26,174 nucleotides of DNA. Origin: a virus. This document shows, piece after piece, positions 7,424 through 13,729 of this stretch (the stretch's first letter is position 1; every line of letters starts with the position of its first letter). The notes under the pieces are model-generated. The model saw only the letters and a list, made by a program, of their open reading frames with translations, searched no databases and was not told the DNA's origin. The translations under genes and the position numbers were made by a program. The stretch is taken from positions 1 through 26,174 of IMG/VR virus record IMGVR_UViG_3300012936_000142. One strand, given 5' to 3'.

Positions 7424-7711
7424 TTAAGTGACAATCTTTTTTTCGGGTGGAACTGCAATACCACTTACTGCAGTTTTATGTGCTTCAGCAACTTCTTGAT
7501 TACACTTCGAAATAAAAACATATGAACCAAATATCATTTCTGTTGGGTTCACTTCACCTGTCACTGCAACACCTTTAGAGAAACCCATTCCTCCTTCGGG
7601 TGTATTGACAATCATTTTTGGGTTTCCTAGTGTCACTGGTTTAGTCGAAACTAACTCACCAACATATTCACCACTGGTAGCAACAACTGCTACTATATCA
7701 CCTTTCTTCAT
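7424..7711 (-). CDS. Small beta-rich conserved-type protein, possibly Sm-like
   Basis: 95 residues, no cysteine-based motif apart from one Cys. The sequence MKKGDIVAVVATSGEYVGEL followed by TLGNPKMIV reads as short beta strands with a G-E-Y-V-G-x-L turn, as in Sm/Hfq-like small barrels; this is only a fold guess. The rest (GMGFSKGVAVTG, MIFGSYVFISKC) is also beta-like. I recall similar proteins near gp33/gp59 in marine T4-like phages, without function. AGGAG lies 6 bases before the ATG. It lies between gp33 and gp59, so a role in replication or late transcription is possible. Confidence 0.65.
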   Translation of the reverse strand: MKKGDIVAVVATSGEYVGELVSTKPVTLGNPKMIVNTPEGGMGFSKGVAVTGEVNPTEMIFGSYVFISKCNQEVAEAHKTAVSGIAVPPEKKIVT

Positions 7712-7719
7712 AATAACTC

Positions 7720-7959
7720 CTAATCTGAAAAGAATGAGGTTATACTTCCTTTGGAATTATTTCCTCGGTTAATTAAATTTAAACCAGCTGCTTCTGCTTC
7801 TAGTTTGTCTTTAAGAGGTTGTGTTAATAATCTCTTTGCACTTTCGGGTTCGATATTGTTTAAATCACAAACCTTTACAATTGCAGACATAACATCTGCA
7901 CCACGTCCTTTGACTAATAGTTTTTCAACTTGTTCTGAAAATTCTTTACGTGTAATCAT
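7720..7959 (-). CDS. 33: Late transcription co-activator gp33
   Basis: 79 residues. MITRKEFSEQVEKLL, then DLNNIEPESAKRLLTQPLKDKLEAEA resembles the short gp33 proteins of cyanophages and pelagiphages, which are smaller than T4 gp33 (112). In T4, gp33 binds the RNA polymerase beta flap and, by its C-terminus, the gp45 sliding clamp to drive late promoters. Here the end ITSFFSD has two aromatic residues flanked by acidic/polar ones and could be the clamp-binding tail. Gene order gp33-gp59-gp32 is that of T4-like phages. The start overlaps the preceding gene's stop (ATGA, 7956-7959), with GGAG 7 bases upstream of the ATG. Confidence 0.75.
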   Translation of the reverse strand: MITRKEFSEQVEKLLVKGRGADVMSAIVKVCDLNNIEPESAKRLLTQPLKDKLEAEAAGLNLINRGNNSKGSITSFFSD

Positions 7960-8267
7960 TCATCTCTCCAATCTCTTAACCATTTACTTCCGTCACGTTC
8001 TGCATCTAAGAATACAGCATTCGTAAATGCAACTGGTAAAATTACTGCAACGTGAACTATGATACTGGTCACGATTGAATAACCTAACCAACCCATATAA
8101 AAACTTGCAACGAATCCAAAGTAGATTGACCACATTGTAAACAAGACAAGTGTAAAATAAGTTTGTAGACTTGGGTCGGGAATGAATCGTAATGGATTGT
8201 ATCTATTGTCCATTACCAATCTCCAACTATCGACTACAAATATTATAAATTTTCTAAACCATTTCAT
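7956..8267 (-). CDS. Two-pass membrane protein
   Basis: 103 residues. An amphipathic N-terminus (MKWFRKFIIFVVDSWRLV), then two hydrophobic segments at about 36-58 (YFTLVLFTMWSIYFGFVASFY) and 61-88, and a charged tail with RDGSKWLRDWRDE. No family recognised with certainty, though I recall similar proteins from marine T4-like phages next to gp33. Its ATG overlaps the stop of the 113-aa gene (8264-8267) and its stop overlaps the gp33 start, so the three are probably translationally coupled. Confidence 0.65.
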   Translation of the reverse strand: MKWFRKFIIFVVDSWRLVMDNRYNPLRFIPDPSLQTYFTLVLFTMWSIYFGFVASFYMGWLGYSIVTSIIVHVAVILPVAFTNAVFLDAERDGSKWLRDWRDE

Positions 8268-8605
8268 ACGATTGGTGCTCCTTCATAATGTTCTAGGTCA
8301 AAGTTCTCAATCCAATCTTGCATAACTCTATAGTATGCATAATATGTCGCACTATGACCATTCATATCTTGACCCATTCCACCTTTGTCATGAGGTGCTT
8401 CTAAGTATTCTATTAATGTTTCACACTCTTCTAAGTGTTCCCTAGTTAGTTCTTCTTGACTTCCTATTTCAAGATACTCTAACATATGTTCATATGCATT
8501 ATCATATGCTTGTTGATGAATCCAATCATCACTCTTCCAAATAATCTTACTCCAATTCCAATCTTGTTTTAGATTGAACTTTTCTTCATCATAAAAATTT
8601 GCCAT
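8264..8605 (-). CDS. Hypothetical acidic protein
   Basis: 113 residues, rich in Trp, Tyr, Glu and His (DWNWSKIIWKSDDWIHQQAYDNAYEHML), probably all helical and soluble; no family recognised. GGAG lies 8 bases before the ATG at 8605, inside the end of the nuclease gene, whose stop is 1 bp away. The ATGA overlap with the membrane protein downstream places it in the nuclease-to-gp32 operon. Confidence 0.6.
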   Translation of the reverse strand: MANFYDEEKFNLKQDWNWSKIIWKSDDWIHQQAYDNAYEHMLEYLEIGSQEELTREHLEECETLIEYLEAPHDKGGMGQDMNGHSATYYAYYRVMQDWIENFDLEHYEGAPIV

Positions 8606-8606
8606 T

Positions 8607-9287
8607 CTATACTCCGTATAAATTTTCGTATCGTTTTCTTAAATTCACTAACTCGTCAATGTAGTCCAGTGGATTCCCATAAAAAATCTGAAAGGCATTG
8701 TGTCCTTCCACACCTACTAGTGCAACAACCTCTTCGATTGCTTGACCAGTTAATTCTTCAACCATTAATGCATATGCAGTCATTTGTATCATCCATGGTT
8801 TAGTCATATACTCTTCTTTGTATTTTCCACTAGACTTGAAATCTATTACAGATAACACTCCGTCTAACATACCAATACAATCTACACGACCAGCCATTTT
8901 TAGATTAGGACTCCACAATGGTGCTTCTAAAGCAAGTGGGACGATTTCGTCTAACACTGGTTGAACTGCTTTGAACATTCCTTCTTGAAGGACATTATCA
9001 AACTCTATAAACTCTTTTTCTTTTCTAAGATAGTCTTCTATGTTTTGGTGGAAACTGGTTCCTCGTTTTGCAGCTTGTGAAGATATCTTATTTGCAGTTT
9101 CTTCACCTACACGTTTTCTCCACAACTTGATATGGTCACGTGATAGTAGAGAGGTGACAGTTGTGACACTTGGATATTTTGCACCAGTGTCGTCAACGTA
9201 AAATCTTTTTCCGTCTTCTTGTATTGTGTTAAGTTTGATATTCTCTAAATCAGTGATATCCATAGTTTGTAATTTCAATTGTGTCAT
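8607..9287 (-). CDS. PD-(D/E)XK exonuclease, Cas4/RecB-like
   Basis: 226 residues. The motifs of the RecB/Cas4 branch appear in order: KRGTSFHQNIEDYL (His80), EAPLWSP (Glu121), GRVDCIG (Asp136), VIDFKSS (Asp149, Lys151) and QMTAYALM (Gln168, Tyr172). These residues would bind metal and cleave DNA. The N-terminal YPSVTTVTSLLS stretch is also usual for phage members of the group. No Fe-S cysteine cluster, so unlike true Cas4. Likely role: processing DNA ends in recombination or degrading host DNA. It stands at the head of the run leading to gp33, gp59 and gp32. No strong Shine-Dalgarno before ATG 9287. Confidence 0.8.
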   Translation of the reverse strand: MTQLKLQTMDITDLENIKLNTIQEDGKRFYVDDTGAKYPSVTTVTSLLSRDHIKLWRKRVGEETANKISSQAAKRGTSFHQNIEDYLRKEKEFIEFDNVLQEGMFKAVQPVLDEIVPLALEAPLWSPNLKMAGRVDCIGMLDGVLSVIDFKSSGKYKEEYMTKPWMIQMTAYALMVEELTGQAIEEVVALVGVEGHNAFQIFYGNPLDYIDELVNLRKRYENLYGV

Positions 9288-9293
9288 TATATT

Positions 9294-9593
9294 TTACTTC
9301 TTTTTACTTTGTAAGTCAATGTGTTTTTTGACAATCTGTTCAGTCTTGACTTCCTTAACAGATTTTTTATAAAGGTGTGAACCCTTATGATTCTCTCCTA
9401 CCTTTGCAAGAACTTCTTTAAACCCGTCATCAGTTTTAACCCTATCACCATGACCACCAACTGTATCGGGTGCATGAAGGATAACTTGTTTAAGGTGAGG
9501 GTTGTCTTCTTTGAATTGGTCTAACTTTGTATAGGACATAATACGTTCTTCTATACAACCAGTTTCTTCATTCTTAAATGTGTAAGTCGGCAT
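9294..9593 (-). CDS. Small FmdB-like protein without zinc cysteines
   Basis: 99 residues. The N-terminus MPTYTFKNEETGCIEER resembles FmdB-type zinc ribbons (MPTYxFxCxxCG) but the CxxC pair is replaced; only one Cys remains. The middle FKEDNPHLKQVI and DDGFKEVLAKV are shared with small proteins I recall from cyanophages; the C-terminus is Lys-rich. Function unknown. The ATG overlaps the preceding gene's TAA (9593-9595). Confidence 0.6.
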   Translation of the reverse strand: MPTYTFKNEETGCIEERIMSYTKLDQFKEDNPHLKQVILHAPDTVGGHGDRVKTDDGFKEVLAKVGENHKGSHLYKKSVKEVKTEQIVKKHIDLQSKKK

Positions 9594-9772
9594 TATATAT
9601 CTCTTGATTGAATTACTTTCTCAACCATGTCCTTCACTTGTTGTTCTTTATACCATAGACCACTGAGCATAGAGGTTGTTCCATTGTCCCATTCAATAAT
9701 ATATCTTCTATAACCAAAAGGTCTTTCATAAAAGATTCTGATATCACCATAATTTTCAACTAATACTCTCAT
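9593..9772 (-). CDS. Hypothetical 59-aa protein
   Basis: Starts at ATG 9772 (MRVLVENYGDIRIFYERP), overlapping the TGA of the previous gene as ATGA; the longer in-frame extension upstream is not needed. The protein is beta-strand rich and aromatic in its first 40 residues with a helical, charged C-terminus (QQVKDMVEKVIQ). No family recognised. Confidence 0.55.
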   Translation of the reverse strand: MRVLVENYGDIRIFYERPFGYRRYIIEWDNGTTSMLSGLWYKEQQVKDMVEKVIQSRDI

Positions 9773-10305
9773 GACATAAAACTCGGAATAGGTCTTGCAG
9801 TCCATCTCGCAAAATCTTTTTTGTAGACTGCATAGTATTTATGGTATGCTTCGATAACACTTTCTGACTTCACGTCTTCAGGCATACACTGAGGTGGTTC
9901 TCTGAATCCATTCTTAGGTATGTTGTTTGGAACGTCTGATAATATTACACAAAGTTTTCTGTAAGTTTCGTGAACTTTTCCATATCGATATGTGTATTCA
10001 AAACACAACTGCCTCCATAATGCAAGTAAGTGTTGGTAGTGTTCTACACTCTCTCTGACCCATATTGCAGTTGGGTGATTGATATGAGAAGCTTTGTAAA
10101 GTGTTTCTTCCATTGTTTCGTTAGGGTGTTTCCACCTACGAATTCTACGATTGAGTTTTGTTCTTCCCTCGTATTCTTCTCCGTCCAACATTCTATGTGC
10201 AGTAGACATAAGTTGTGCATACTCAATAATCATTTTAACAACATGTTTGTCACAATGAAGTGTTGCACACTCTGTTGGGTCTTTACTCAAATAAAATAAG
10301 TTCAT
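9769..10305 (-). CDS. Conserved-type phage protein of unknown function (MNLFYLSKDP...HCDKHVVKM)
   Basis: 178 residues. The pattern MNLFYLSKDP, HCDKHVVKMIIEYAQLMSTA, HPTAIWVRES, FEYTYRYGKVHETYRKL, PPQCMPEDVK and a final YYAVYKKDFARW is one I recall from several marine phages and a few other T4-like phages. The many invariant-looking His, Asp, Lys and Arg residues suggest an enzyme, but I do not know the reaction. It is not DenV: the pyrimidine-dimer glycosylase signature is absent. GGGGGAG lies upstream of ATG 10305; the stop overlaps the 59-aa gene and the start overlaps the 89-aa gene's stop (10302-10305). Confidence 0.65.
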   Translation of the reverse strand: MNLFYLSKDPTECATLHCDKHVVKMIIEYAQLMSTAHRMLDGEEYEGRTKLNRRIRRWKHPNETMEETLYKASHINHPTAIWVRESVEHYQHLLALWRQLCFEYTYRYGKVHETYRKLCVILSDVPNNIPKNGFREPPQCMPEDVKSESVIEAYHKYYAVYKKDFARWTARPIPSFMS

Positions 10306-10571
10306 AATGATTTAATCTCCCCCAAGATATTTTCTACGTTTGTCCACGTTAAGTGTCCAATAACGTCATCAGTTATACTAGTAGAATAACACAATTCTTC
10401 TCCTTCGAGAACCGCTAATTCCCATAAACCATTACGACCACCATAACTGTAATCATGTTTGATTACACTTGCACCATATCCATTCTCAAAAGTATAAACA
10501 TGACGAACACCATTGTTAAGATACTCAGTGTTTGTTAGATACTTTCTAAATGGTTCTACATTATCATACAT
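10302..10571 (-). CDS. Hypothetical protein (NGYGASVIKHDYSYGG)
   Basis: 89 residues. The block ENGYGASVIKHDYSYGGRNG followed by WELAVLEG recalls small phage proteins of unknown function in which a GxYGASVV..SYGG core is conserved. Mostly beta strands followed by a C-terminal helix (WTNVENILGEIKSL). AGGAG lies 9 bases before ATG 10571. Confidence 0.6.
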   Translation of the reverse strand: MYDNVEPFRKYLTNTEYLNNGVRHVYTFENGYGASVIKHDYSYGGRNGLWELAVLEGEELCYSTSITDDVIGHLTWTNVENILGEIKSL

Positions 10572-10583
10572 TATCCACTTCTC

Positions 10584-10757
10584 CTATTTTGCATCATAAT
10601 ATTCGGGGAGATGATATAACTTATTATAACATGAAGAACAAGTTTGTCCTACCCCATAAACATAATTTTTTCTTTTCTCAACGTGAGTGTTAACTGCAAC
10701 TTTAGTGTCACACTTGCACACTACACATGATTCAGTTTTACCATTTTTCAGTGACAT
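10584..10757 (-). CDS. Small zinc-ribbon protein
   Basis: 57 residues from ATG 10757, chosen because AGGAG lies 6 bases upstream; longer in-frame starts have no such site. It holds two Cys pairs, CVVC (with a further C) near residues 11-16 and CSSC near 41-44, spaced as a treble-clef or zinc-ribbon knuckle, with basic residues between (HVEKRKN). It could bind nucleic acid or be a small adaptor. It overlaps the end of the preceding gene by 20 bp. Confidence 0.6.
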   Translation of the reverse strand: MSLKNGKTESCVVCKCDTKVAVNTHVEKRKNYVYGVGQTCSSCYNKLYHLPEYYDAK

Positions 10758-10971
10758 CTGCAACTCCTTTTTCATAATTCCATGGGACTGATACTGAGTA
10801 TGGGTCACTCATAGAACTACCAACATATTTAAAATTCTTTTGAACAACGAAAGGTGCAACATGGTCAAAGTAATGTTCAACACATGTTTCAGCTATCTCA
10901 CAATATGCTTCAACCTCTTCGTAAGTTCCATAGACCAATTGTCCATCTTGTAATTGTGCAAGTTCTATCAT
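10738..10971 (-). CDS. Hypothetical 77-aa protein
   Basis: Acidic N-terminal half (GTYEEVEAYCEIAETCVEHYFDHV), then VVQKNFKYVGSSMSDPYSVSV. No family recognised. The ATG at 10971 overlaps the stop of the 55-aa membrane ORF as ATGA, and its C-terminus runs over the ribosome binding site of the zinc-ribbon gene. Confidence 0.55.
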   Translation of the reverse strand: MIELAQLQDGQLVYGTYEEVEAYCEIAETCVEHYFDHVAPFVVQKNFKYVGSSMSDPYSVSVPWNYEKGVADVTEKW

Positions 10972-11135
10972 GCAATTAAAATCTGTATCATTGGTGGAAA
11001 GAAATATGTGTATACCATAATTGCAAATATGATTAACAATATTGCAACTGCAAGTTTGACTCCAAACTTTATAACAGCTGGAAATATTCTAAATGCAAGA
11101 TAGATACACGTTAATAATCCTATAATCTCTAACAT
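10968..11135 (-). CDS. 55-aa hydrophobic protein next to the lysin: holin candidate
   Basis: Found by translating the gap downstream of the lysin. MLEIIGLLTCIYLAFRIFPA begins a protein with two hydrophobic segments (about 3-20 and 25-46, the latter VKLAVAILLIIFAIMVYTYFF) separated by a short stretch holding one Lys, ending PPMIQILIA. Its ATG at 11135 follows the lysin stop by 5 bp with AGG nearby, and its TGA overlaps the next gene's ATG. Size, two membrane segments and position fit a small holin or a membrane helper of lysis, but many small membrane ORFs occur in this genome, so the role is inference. Confidence 0.55.
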   Translation of the reverse strand: MLEIIGLLTCIYLAFRIFPAVIKFGVKLAVAILLIIFAIMVYTYFFPPMIQILIA

Positions 11136-11140
11136 AATAA

Positions 11141-11704
11141 TTACCTATAAAAAATGTGGTCTGTTATCTGAACTGTTTCATTCAATGAATCATTCCAATA
11201 TGGGTCAACCATAATTGAATGATAATGTGTTGCACCTTCTGTAATGTCGGGATACTTACCCATGATTACGTCTTGTGCAATTGTATATGATTCAAAGAAC
11301 GTATCAGTGTCTAGAGGTTCGTCTGACTTTCCGTCACAAAACCAACTAAACTGACACTGGTGTCTTACTGGAACTAAATTACCTTTCCAGTTTTCTCTAA
11401 GTTTTGCTTGGTAAACGACACCACAAATATCTTTAGGGTATGAGGCATGTTCCATACGATTGATTACAACTTGTGCAACTGCAACCTTTCCAGCAAGTGG
11501 TTGATTACCTGCTTCGAAATAAATGTTTTTTGCTAAACAAACTGCATCACCATTCTCGTCAAATGCTTGAACCTTTTGTGGTATCAACAGAATGAACATA
11601 AGTAAGGCACCAAAACCCATTCCTGCGAGGAATGATTTAAATACTAGTGAACCTTTATACTTGACTTCTTCGTCAATAGCTTTTCCCCATTTACTAGGCT
11701 GCAT
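11141..11704 (-). CDS. Exported SleB-like cell-wall hydrolase (endolysin candidate)
   Basis: 187 residues from ATG 11704, chosen for GGAG 6 bases upstream. Residues ~19-42 are a strong hydrophobic segment preceded by Lys, followed by KVQAF, which fits a signal peptide or signal anchor. The domain after it matches the SleB/CwlJ hydrolase family (Hydrolase_2): NIYFEAGNQPLAGKVAVAQV (Glu64 as the likely catalytic acid), VINRM, CGVVYQ, QCQFSWFCDGK, and GATHYHS. Such enzymes cleave the glycan strands of peptidoglycan. With its own export signal it need not wait for a large-hole holin. It overlaps the end of the upstream gene by 11 bp and is followed by a small hydrophobic ORF. Confidence 0.85.
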   Translation of the reverse strand: MQPSKWGKAIDEEVKYKGSLVFKSFLAGMGFGALLMFILLIPQKVQAFDENGDAVCLAKNIYFEAGNQPLAGKVAVAQVVINRMEHASYPKDICGVVYQAKLRENWKGNLVPVRHQCQFSWFCDGKSDEPLDTDTFFESYTIAQDVIMGKYPDITEGATHYHSIMVDPYWNDSLNETVQITDHIFYR

Positions 11705-12083
11705 ATCTATCTCCGTTGTGATTAATTCCGTTCTGATTGTAGTTGTCAAGAATCATGTCAACTACATCAGTTGCCCATATTGATTTACCACCAACATGCC
11801 AATCATACTCTTCTAAAGGAACTCTTCCGTCCTTCCAGTTGTAGATTGTGACTGTTTCATATTCCCAGTCGTCATAATCAATTTCGTCAACATTATTTGC
11901 ATCATAATATTGTGCATCAATAACCCACTCACAATTTACTTTGTCATATGGGTCTGCAGAAGTAAATGTTGGTTTACCCAACACTTCAACCAACCTATCG
12001 TAGGTTGTTCGTTTGTATCCCTGTAGGGACGTTCCACCCGAACACATATCGGGGGATAACACTTCGTAGTCTTTAATTATCAT
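11694..12083 (-). CDS. Conserved-type hypothetical protein (EWDWHVGGKS type)
   Basis: 129 residues, very acidic in the middle (VDEIDYDDWEYETVTIYNWK). The C-terminal EEYDWHVGGKSIWATDVVDMI recalls small phage proteins in which the Trp-His-Val-Gly-Gly motif is kept; function unknown to me. AGGAGA lies 6 bases before ATG 12083. Its end overlaps the lysin start. Confidence 0.6.
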   Translation of the reverse strand: MIIKDYEVLSPDMCSGGTSLQGYKRTTYDRLVEVLGKPTFTSADPYDKVNCEWVIDAQYYDANNVDEIDYDDWEYETVTIYNWKDGRVPLEEYDWHVGGKSIWATDVVDMILDNYNQNGINHNGDRYAA

Positions 12084-12092
12084 ATCGTTCTC

Positions 12093-12467
12093 CTATTTTA
12101 AATAATCAGGGCCGTATTTTCTCATTCCAAAGATATCATATCCATCGAAAAGATTACCTCTTGGTGCGTTCAACGCAGGTGTTCCCCACCCAGCAGCTTT
12201 TAACACGTCACCACTTCTAAAGGTAATTCCAGTCGACCCTTTTTTGAATTCTTTTTTATTAATGAAACCCCAAACAGAACGTTGGTTTCCACTGTCTTGT
12301 ATAACTTTGATATACTTACGTCCACGAGTTTCATAAGAAAATGAATACTCAGTAAGTGTTGGATATTGTTTTAAGTGTTCCTTTAACAAGTCTTCACAAA
12401 GTTTATCACATAGTTGTAATAACTCTTGTTCGTTGTTAACTTCGTTTACTAATTCAGACAATTTCAT
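12093..12467 (-). CDS. Hypothetical 124-aa protein
   Basis: Start set at ATG 12467 (MKLSELVNEVNNEQ) because AGGAGA lies 6 bases upstream; an upstream in-frame ATG at 12497 would lie at or before the transcription start predicted from the promoter at 12502-12531. Residues 1-40 are helical; the rest has RKYIKVIQDSGNQRSVWGFINK, FRSGDVLKAAGWGTPALNAPRG, a pattern I recall from small phage proteins of unknown function. First gene after a strong promoter, so likely expressed early. Confidence 0.62.
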   Translation of the reverse strand: MKLSELVNEVNNEQELLQLCDKLCEDLLKEHLKQYPTLTEYSFSYETRGRKYIKVIQDSGNQRSVWGFINKKEFKKGSTGITFRSGDVLKAAGWGTPALNAPRGNLFDGYDIFGMRKYGPDYLK

Positions 12468-12501
12468 AATTTCTCCTTTTGTTTTATTTCTCATCATGTA
12501 T

Positions 12502-12531
12502 ATAATAACAAAAAGTGAGGGTCATTGTCAA
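12502..12531 (-). promoter_or_regulatory. Strong sigma70-like promoter (TTGACA-18-TATTAT)
   Basis: On the - strand TTGACA (complement of 12526-12531), an 18-bp spacer starting ATGAC and ending CTTTTTGT, then TATTAT (complement of 12502-12507). Predicted start near 12495, giving a leader of about 28 bases to the 124-aa gene with a good ribosome binding site. One of four near-identical promoters in the window. Confidence 0.75.
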
Positions 12532-12534
12532 GTC

Positions 12535-12669
12535 TTATAGACCTAATTTATCCCTTAATTTATCTATAAAACCTCCGTCTTCCCAAAACATTGGTTTGTT
12601 CATATGGAGTCCTACGTATAACATAGACACCATCATGAATCCTAAGAATATAAAAAATATTGTTTCCAT
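12535..12669 (-). CDS. 44-aa single-pass membrane peptide
   Basis: Short ORF between tRNA-Asp and the next promoter. METIFFIFLGFMMVSMLYVG forms one hydrophobic segment, followed by a soluble tail with FIDKLRDKLGL. A GGAG element lies 6 bases before ATG 12669, 17 bp downstream of the tRNA 3' end. It would be made from the tRNA-Asp transcript. Function unknown. Confidence 0.55.
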   Translation of the reverse strand: METIFFIFLGFMMVSMLYVGLHMNKPMFWEDGGFIDKLRDKLGL

Positions 12670-12685
12670 ACTATCTCCTAAAAAC

Positions 12686-12760
12686 TGGCGGTCTGTAGGG
12701 GAATCGAACCCCTCTCTTCGCCGTGACAGGGCGACATACTAACCGATATACTAACAGACC
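12686..12760 (-). tRNA. tRNA-Asp (GTC)
   Basis: The - strand folds as a full cloverleaf: acceptor GGTCTGT/ACAGACC, anticodon stem TCGCC/GGCGA around the loop CTGTCAC (anticodon GTC, Asp), T arm GGGG-TTCGATT-CCCC, discriminator G, and an encoded CCA. 75 bases with CCA. It lies just after a stem-loop with a U-run and just before a 44-aa membrane ORF. tRNAs of this kind in phages supplement host pools or replace cleaved host tRNAs. Confidence 0.95.
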
Positions 12761-12769
12761 GATAAAAAA

Positions 12770-12847
12770 GGGAGGGGTGGTTCGCACACATCAAATCTAA
12801 TATTAATGCTTGTGGATTTTGTGATACTTGAACCATTATCCCTTCCC
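12770..12847 (-). terminator. Long stem-loop followed by six U: terminator or processed RNA element
   Basis: On the - strand a 5' GGGAAGGG pairs with 3' CCCCTCCC (7 pairs, one mismatch), then TGGTTC with GAACCA, then AAATC with GATTT and CACA with TGTG around an A+T-rich loop; TTTTTT follows directly. It begins 15 bases after the stop of the 90-aa gene and ends 9 bases before tRNA-Asp. The simplest reading is a rho-independent terminator, but it is long for that and could be an RNA that also marks the tRNA 5' end for processing. It does not fit a tRNA cloverleaf. Confidence 0.55.
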
Positions 12848-12861
12848 CGAGTCTTACGACC

Positions 12862-13134
12862 CTAAACTAAATCCTCAATTGGTATCGAAGGGTGTTCCAA
12901 TCCATACTTGTCTAAGTAATTGTAGACAACCTTCGTTTCATTATCATTGAGGTCTTCAAAACTTTTAAAGTTTGACCATGTCGTTCCTAATGTCACTAAC
13001 TTATTACCAGCAGTCACAGCTGCATTCCAAAGTAAATCGTCCTTTGGATATATCTCATTCTTCTCTGCAAGTGTAATTAGGTTCCGACCCATTCTCACGA
13101 TTTTCTCTTCGTGCTTCTCATATATACTTTGCAT
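12862..13134 (-). CDS. Hypothetical 90-aa protein
   Basis: Helical, with charged N-terminus (MQSIYEKHEEKIVRMGRNLI) and a central Trp/Ala-rich stretch (LLWNAAVTAGNKLV). No family recognised. ATG 13134 follows the preceding stop by 3 bp and has no Shine-Dalgarno, so coupling is likely. A stem-loop with U-run lies just downstream. Confidence 0.58.
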   Translation of the reverse strand: MQSIYEKHEEKIVRMGRNLITLAEKNEIYPKDDLLWNAAVTAGNKLVTLGTTWSNFKSFEDLNDNETKVVYNYLDKYGLEHPSIPIEDLV

Positions 13135-13137
13135 GAC

Positions 13138-13308
13138 TTAGAACCCACTTGTAGTATGTGCATAAGCATCGGGACAATCTTTTACCCCACAAACACACGT
13201 ATCATTATCGACTGGGTCAGACAAACTATCCAATGTTGCATCTACATGTGCTTTGTCATTGTCAGATAGATTATCATAATCCTTTATTGCATCGTTTAAC
13301 CACTTCAT
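13138..13308 (-). CDS. Small protein with a Cys-rich C-terminus
   Basis: 56 residues from ATG 13308, chosen for AGGAGA 6 bases upstream; the longer frame would run into tRNA-Glu. Acidic helical body (NDAIKDYDNLSDNDKAHVDATL) and a C-terminal CVCGVKDCPDAYAH, three Cys and a His that could bind one metal ion. Function unknown. It would be transcribed with tRNA-Glu. Confidence 0.58.
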   Translation of the reverse strand: MKWLNDAIKDYDNLSDNDKAHVDATLDSLSDPVDNDTCVCGVKDCPDAYAHTTSGF

Positions 13309-13327
13309 ATTTTTCTCCTTAATAAAT

Positions 13328-13402
13328 TGGCAGGGTGTAGGAGAATCGAACTCCTGTTGCATGGATGAAAACCATGTGTCCTAACCACTAGACGAACACC
13401 CC
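13328..13402 (-). tRNA. tRNA-Glu (TTC)
   Basis: Complete cloverleaf on the - strand: acceptor GGGGTGT/ACACCCT (one G-U pair), D arm with AGTGGTTAGGA, anticodon stem CATGG/CCATG with loop TTTTCAT (anticodon TTC, Glu), T arm AGGAG-TTCGATT-CTCCT, discriminator G and encoded CCA. 75 bases. It lies about 20 bases after the predicted start from the promoter at 13430-13459, so it leads its own transcript. Confidence 0.95.
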
Positions 13403-13429
13403 ATATTTCACTTTTAAACTCATATCATT

Positions 13430-13459
13430 AGTATACGAAAAAGTGTGACCTATTGTCAA
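13430..13459 (-). promoter_or_regulatory. Strong sigma70-like promoter for tRNA-Glu (TTGACA-18-TATACT)
   Basis: TTGACA (complement of 13454-13459), spacer of 18 bp ending ACTTTTTCG, TATACT (complement of 13430-13435). Predicted start near 13423, upstream of tRNA-Glu. Same architecture as the promoters at 12502, 19280 and 25464. Confidence 0.75.
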
Positions 13460-13465
13460 GGACTT

Positions 13466-13714
13466 TTATAAGTTTTTTTGGATTTCGTTTAGTTCGAGAA
13501 TTTTCTTCTGAATGATTTCGACCCTGTTAGGCCAATATATGTAATCTTTATCAGAATCCTTTGCAAGATTTTCAAGGAGTGGTCTGATAAAGTCGTCAAG
13601 GTTTTTGATAACCTCTGTTGCAGTTGTGGTCTTCTCTACAATCTTTGTATCTACAGAGGCAAGTTCCTCTGCGTCCATTGCAGTAAAACCGAAGTCGTTA
13701 TATTCTATACTCAT
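13466..13714 (-). CDS. Conserved-type hypothetical protein (MSIEYNDFGFTAMD)
   Basis: 82 residues, acidic and helical. MSIEYNDFGFTAMDAEEL, a linker with TTTATEVIKNLDD, then DKDYIYWPNRVEIIQKKI is a layout I recall from short T4-like cyanophage and pelagiphage proteins with a conserved YIYWPNR; function unknown. The ATG at 13714 has no Shine-Dalgarno and lies only 7 bp from a TATAAATA late-promoter-like box, so its mRNA may have almost no leader. Confidence 0.62.
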   Translation of the reverse strand: MSIEYNDFGFTAMDAEELASVDTKIVEKTTTATEVIKNLDDFIRPLLENLAKDSDKDYIYWPNRVEIIQKKILELNEIQKNL

Positions 13715-13721
13715 AATAGTA

Positions 13722-13729
13722 TTTATACT
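13722..13729 (-). promoter_or_regulatory. Candidate T4-type late promoter (TATAAATACT)
   Basis: On the - strand TATAAATA followed by CT matches the T4 late consensus fully and stands directly before the 82-aa gene. The box contains the TAA stop codon of the SDR gene. Transcription would begin at about the ATG. Chance occurrence is possible in A+T-rich DNA; position and the extra CT raise the odds. Confidence 0.4.

Noticed and set aside
9769-10305. Pyrimidine-dimer glycosylase (DenV)
   Set aside because: Considered because of size and basic character, but none of the DenV sequence features is present.
12515-12742. + strand ORF of 75 codons
   Set aside because: It runs through the antisense of tRNA-Asp (its C-terminus is the familiar translation of a reversed tRNA) and of the 44-aa membrane ORF.
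12770-12847. A third tRNA next to tRNA-Asp
   Set aside because: Length and terminal pairing are suggestive, but there is no T arm, no anticodon stem and no CCA; it folds as one long hairpin.
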